DNA from: Methanobacteriota archaeon
GTDB lineage: Archaea; Methanobacteriota; Methanobacteria; Methanobacteriales; Methanobacteriaceae
Assembly: GCA_023411115.1 (NCBI GenBank)
Contig: JAEYPF010000001.1
Span: 1 to 64,000 of the forward strand
DNA length: 64,000 nucleotides
Reading direction: 5' to 3'
Below are positions 60,872 through 64,000 of the stretch, piece by piece. Each line of letters opens with the position of its first letter. Within the stretch, counting starts at the first letter, position 1. Below the pieces are notes generated by a model, which made no database searches, was not told where the DNA came from, and was given only the letters and a program-made list of their open reading frames with translations. The position numbers and the translations under genes were made by a program.

Positions 60872-61741
60872 TCATTGATTTTCTATCATTTCAATTGCTT
60901 CTGCTGCTATTTCTCTGATTTCTGCATCAGCATCACTTAAAAGTTCACTAAGGGGGTTTAATGCTCTTTTATCTCTCATATTTCCAAGAAGTACTGCTGC
61001 TGATTCTTTAATCCATACATTTTCACTCTTTAAATTTTCAATAAGCGGCTCTACAGCATCTACATCTCCTATTTTAAGCAGGGCTTCAGCAACCTTATCA
61101 CGAAGATCGGCAGCATTGTCCCAGAAAGTTGTTTCGTCAACACGAAGGGTTGGATCAATACATGATATTTTCATGGCCGTAACAAGGGGCTCTACAGCCT
61201 TTTTATCTCCTATTTTGCCAAGTGATTCAGCAGCCACTTCTTTAACACAAATATCTTTTTTAGTACAGGATTTTTTATTCAAAAGCTCTGCAAGCGGCTC
61301 TATAGCTTCAACGGACTTAATTTTACCAAGAGATTCTGCTGCAGATATTTGAACTTCACAATAACTATCATTTAATGCATAAATAAGAGGACTAATAGCT
61401 TCTTCAGAGTTCATATTTCCAAGGGCTTTAGCGGCTCCTTCTCTAAAATATTTATCATCACTTTTCAAAGCATCGATTAGGCGATATACTGCACTGCTAT
61501 CGTCTATATTTCCAAGGGCATATGCTACAGTTTCTCTAACTCCTCCAAATGGATCATTTAAAGCATTTATAAGCGGTTCTGTAGCTCTTGAATCTTTTAA
61601 TTCACCAAGAGCATGGGCGGCCTTTTTTCGAACTTCCCACATCCTGTAATATTCTAATGCATTTATTAATCCTTCTACATCACCCTTTTCGTATAATTTT
61701 TCTACATTTGGAGGACCACGTAAACCATCAAAAAATCCCAT
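60872..61741 (-). CDS. HEAT-repeat (PBS lyase-like) protein
   Basis: The protein of about 289 residues consists of about eight HEAT-like repeats such as AAHALGELKDSRATEPLINALND, VAYALGNIDDSSAVYRLIDALKS and AAKALGNMNSEEAISPLIYALND. These alpha-solenoids form protein-binding scaffolds. A two-Cys insertion (KKSCTKKDICV) sits in the middle. I chose the ATG at 61741 with GGTGAAACT upstream. A longer frame starts at 61771. It is convergent with htpX with a 29-bp gap. Confidence 0.85.
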   Translation of the reverse strand: MGFFDGLRGPPNVEKLYEKGDVEGLINALEYYRMWEVRKKAAHALGELKDSRATEPLINALNDPFGGVRETVAYALGNIDDSSAVYRLIDALKSDDKYFREGAAKALGNMNSEEAISPLIYALNDSYCEVQISAAESLGKIKSVEAIEPLAELLNKKSCTKKDICVKEVAAESLGKIGDKKAVEPLVTAMKISCIDPTLRVDETTFWDNAADLRDKVAEALLKIGDVDAVEPLIENLKSENVWIKESAAVLLGNMRDKRALNPLSELLSDADAEIREIAAEAIEMIENQ

Positions 61742-61990
61742 AGTTTCACCTTTTATCTTATATATAGTCATGCTTAGATGTATATAAGTTTAATCAAAGG
61801 ATTTAAAGAAAAAAATATAATAATTATAGATATAACCTAAAATAAGCTTTAACTAAATATATATTGGATTGCAAGAATTTAAAATAATGAAAAAAATCAC
61901 AATTCATATGGTTTAAGCTAGCATTATTCTAATTTAGGCAGTTAAATGCGTAATATGATTTATCTATAAATTCTTTTAAGTGGATTGTAA

Positions 61991-62188
61991 CTATTTTTTA
62001 ATTATTTCCTGTACTCTACCAACCTGGCCGTCCTGCAGCCTTACTTTAATTCCGTGGGGATGAAAAGATGAATTTGTGAGAATATCTTTAACTATTCCGC
62101 GAGTTCTTTTCCCTGAGCGTTGATCTCTTTTTAAAACTATGTAAACTTCAATTCCGGGAGTTATATTATTTCTATTTTGGCCATTCAT
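61991..62188 (-). CDS. YwbE-family small protein (DUF2196)
   Basis: The 65-residue protein matches the YwbE/DUF2196 family: PGIEVYIVLKRDQRSGKRTRGIVKDILTNSSFHPHGIKVRLQDGQVGRVQ. The family forms a small SH3-like barrel of unknown function, and a nucleic-acid role is plausible from the basic surface. The ATG at 62188 has ATGGAGTAATTAA upstream. It is a single gene. Confidence 0.85.
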   Translation of the reverse strand: MNGQNRNNITPGIEVYIVLKRDQRSGKRTRGIVKDILTNSSFHPHGIKVRLQDGQVGRVQEIIKK

Positions 62189-62280
62189 TTAATTACTCCA
62201 TAAAACTCAATATGTATATTCCATCACTTAAAAATCAAAAATAGAACAATTTAAATAAAAATAAGGAAGTTATGGGTCCA

Positions 62281-62907
62281 TTAATATTGTTTCACGACTC
62301 CAATCACGTTATCTTTTGGAACCCATGTACTCAATGGAGTATCTATTTCAACCATACCATTTCCAAGTTGTTTGGTTGTAACATGTTTGTTATCTGCCAT
62401 TAAATACACCTGATTACCCTCGATTTTTCCTACGCGTTTTACTATTAAATTATAATCCGGATGATACGCAACTACAATATCATTGATTTTGAAATCTTTT
62501 GTTTTGAGAACCATTATATTTTGTCCATCCTGTAGTGTTGGAACCATTGAAGTACCACTTACCTGTGCTTCCATTGACAGCTGATCAGTTCCAAATTGGG
62601 AAATTATAGTAGTACTTGCTGTATAATTATACTTTTTGGCAATAGCACTAACATCGCTTTTAATGCTGTCTACGGTACTTTGATACTCATTTACATCTTC
62701 TGATACCTTTTTTCTTATTTCATCCTGCATTTGTGATGGAGCAGAATTCAAAAGGGATGCTTTAAAATTTACATGTGTAGTATTGGCTGTACCGTTTGTT
62801 TCGATTGTTACTCCAACAGTATTTGTTCCTTGTGCTGTATAAAGAGCTGAAGTAGCTATAATTCCTATTACAATTAATCCTATAACTAACCATGACCTTG
62901 ATTTCAA
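62281..62907 (-). CDS. signal-peptidase-like S26 membrane protein with Ser/Lys dyad
   Basis: The 208-residue protein has an N-terminal membrane anchor (residues 5-24), an extracellular helical domain and a C-terminal S24/S26-type domain. The nucleophile Ser120 is in VSGTSMVPTLQDGQ and Lys157 is in LIVKRVGK. Archaeal signal peptidases usually have His in place of this Lys, so the Ser/Lys dyad is bacterial-like. A role in cleaving a specific exported protein is likely. The start overlaps the aroD stop by 4 nt. Confidence 0.75.
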   Translation of the reverse strand: MKSRSWLVIGLIVIGIIATSALYTAQGTNTVGVTIETNGTANTTHVNFKASLLNSAPSQMQDEIRKKVSEDVNEYQSTVDSIKSDVSAIAKKYNYTASTTIISQFGTDQLSMEAQVSGTSMVPTLQDGQNIMVLKTKDFKINDIVVAYHPDYNLIVKRVGKIEGNQVYLMADNKHVTTKQLGNGMVEIDTPLSTWVPKDNVIGVVKQY

Positions 62908-63578
62908 TCTATCACCGTCAATTTCATTAAAATATCCTTTGTAGTCTTAATATCCAGCTGTCCTGGCGCTGATCCGTTACCAACAGATGCAAATGTAATT
63001 GGGGACCCGAAGATAGGTGCCACTACTCGCGTATATTTCCCAATATCGCCCATGGCAATTCCTATGGTATTTTGAACTTCAGAAAGTACCTTAAGAACAG
63101 TTAAAGTATCTTTAGTAGAGTTGGGCATTACAGCAAATTTTGCTATATCTCCAATCTTTTTTTCTTTTTTAACCACATCTAAAAGCTCTTCAAATGAAGG
63201 TGTCTTTTTAAAATCGTGGTACGATACTATTGTAAACTTTGAAGCTTTTATAACTTCTCCTCGCAATTTTTCATCGGTCTGTAATTCTATATCGACGATA
63301 TCTGCATATTTGGCGGCTTTTATTAAAATAGAAGTTCTTTCATCTTCAGTTCCATTAAAAAATCCACCTTCATTCCGTGTTCTATTTGTAGCGATTACAG
63401 GATGGTTTATATCCACAATAAGCTTCTGAACTTCATCAGCATCTGGTTCTTCAAGAGCATCTATTCTAAATTCCAGCATATCCGCACCTAAAGCAATAGC
63501 TTTTTTTGCAGATTGTAAAACAGATTCAGAATTTTTTTCAATTATAGGGACACAGATTATTGGTTTTTCAAATATCAT
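62904..63578 (-). CDS. aroD: 3-dehydroquinate dehydratase, type I
   Basis: The 224-residue TIM barrel has the N-terminal PIICVPIIEKN strand, EFRIDAL, the catalytic His in VSYHDFKKTPSF and the Schiff-base Lys in DIAKFAVMP. It ends with GSPITFASVGNGSAPGQLDI. It converts 3-dehydroquinate to 3-dehydroshikimate in aromatic amino acid synthesis. It overlaps the signal-peptidase-like gene by 4 nt, an unexpected pairing. Confidence 0.95.
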   Translation of the reverse strand: MIFEKPIICVPIIEKNSESVLQSAKKAIALGADMLEFRIDALEEPDADEVQKLIVDINHPVIATNRTRNEGGFFNGTEDERTSILIKAAKYADIVDIELQTDEKLRGEVIKASKFTIVSYHDFKKTPSFEELLDVVKKEKKIGDIAKFAVMPNSTKDTLTVLKVLSEVQNTIGIAMGDIGKYTRVVAPIFGSPITFASVGNGSAPGQLDIKTTKDILMKLTVID

Positions 63579-63840
63579 ACTACTCGACTGTTTTTATATG
63601 TTTCGGGATTAAAATTTACAGATATCATATTAATCTTGCTCTACTTTAAGTAGTTTTCTTTTATTTTTCATATTATATTTTTAAAATTATAGTAGATTCA
63701 TCTATATAAATTATGAAAGCAGTTCATCTTTTATACTTAATTTGAATCTAATAATGGATTGTAAGATATAAAGTATAAAAAGCAGTTCATCGAAATATAG
63801 CTTATATAAAATTACATTAAATCTAATGAAGGGTGATTAC

Positions 63841-64000
63841 TTGAAACTAACTGCTATTGGTGCAGATATCTCAATAAACGATGTCTCCTGCAGCTGCTCC
63901 CTTGTTCGAAATATAGAAAATGATATTCATGAATTAATGGATAATGGAGCATATAAGGCAGCTTTAACTAATATTACTGGAGATGACGTGGTTATAAGTG
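63841..64000 (+). CDS. N-terminal part of an unrecognised protein (runs off window)
   Basis: A frame opens at TTG (63841) with GGGTGAT 5 nt upstream and stays open to the end of the window (53 codons). It begins KLTAIGADISINDVSCSCSLV and reads like a small alpha/beta domain with a CSC pair. It is divergent from aroD across about 260 bp. No family is recognised from this part. Confidence 0.6.
   Translation, partial: MKLTAIGADISINDVSCSCSLVRNIENDIHELMDNGAYKAALTNITGDDVVIS

Overview
The window is AT-rich archaeal DNA from a hydrogenotrophic methanogen, most likely Methanobacterium or a close relative in Methanobacteriales. The gene content supports this: the TfrB subunit of CoM/CoB-dependent fumarate reductase, 2-phosphoglycerate kinase (cyclic 2,3-diphosphoglycerate pathway), a methanogen-type F420-nonreducing [NiFe] hydrogenase pair, IorAB, archaeal RfcS/RfcL, SepF with archaeal MinD paralogues, FilR1-type regulators, a histone-fold protein and a sortase. 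Many starts are GTG or TTG with clear Shine-Dalgarno (SD) motifs. Promoters show TATA boxes. No rRNA, tRNA, CRISPR array or transposase was seen.

Layout. 1-9 kb: a truncated PAS histidine kinase, a metallo-beta-lactamase-fold hydrolase, a sodium:solute symporter, a CoA/F390-ligase-like enzyme with an ACT-domain partner, and a divergent pair of exported proteins (Ig-like and chagasin-like) with a likely operator. 9-13.4 kb: an ABC exporter and iorAB. 13.6-24 kb: metallopeptidase and GIY-YIG-like small proteins, tfrB, a tRNA methyltransferase, DUF1512, dcd, glyS and a UbiA-type prenyltransferase. 24-28 kb: four tandem paralogous winged-helix/FilR1 regulators. 28-37.5 kb: a TatD-like hydrolase, a PfkB kinase, a cell-division locus (minD, minD, DUF2226, sepF, DUF1611), then a roadblock protein, 2-phosphoglycerate kinase and ZPR1. 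37.5-46 kb: a histone-fold protein, nadC, rnz, an MscS channel, a sortase, and a hydrogenase operon (ferredoxin, V4R protein, small and large subunits) preceded by a duplicated ferredoxin. 46-64 kb: a second roadblock protein, three cupredoxin lipoproteins, rfcS-rfcL, a PAS kinase, a Cys-rich regulator, an exported zinc-knuckle protein, a GXGXG protein, DedA, an HtpX protease carrying an EF-hand, HEAT repeats, and a signal-peptidase-like protein coupled to aroD.

The most unusual signal is a family of short hairpins. Each has an inner stem of 7-12 bp, usually a 3-nt loop, and short complementary outer arms such as CCC/GGG, CAC/GTG or GGT/ACC, often separated from the inner stem by a bulged A. 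Stem sequences differ but the architecture is constant. They mostly occur as pairs of about 48-52 bp. About 22 follow one another at 17.67-18.27 kb. Further pairs lie at a stop codon (20.15 kb), at Shine-Dalgarno sites (15.8, 34.2 and 54.1 kb; at 34.2 and 54.1 kb exact 6- to 7-bp SD-containing repeats flank the element), and in frame inside a coding sequence (15.57-15.61 kb). One hairpin at 18.02-18.09 kb appears split by a two-hairpin insertion of exactly 48 nt. This looks like a mobile double-hairpin element family that spreads with little harm to expression. I do not recognise it as a named archaeal element.
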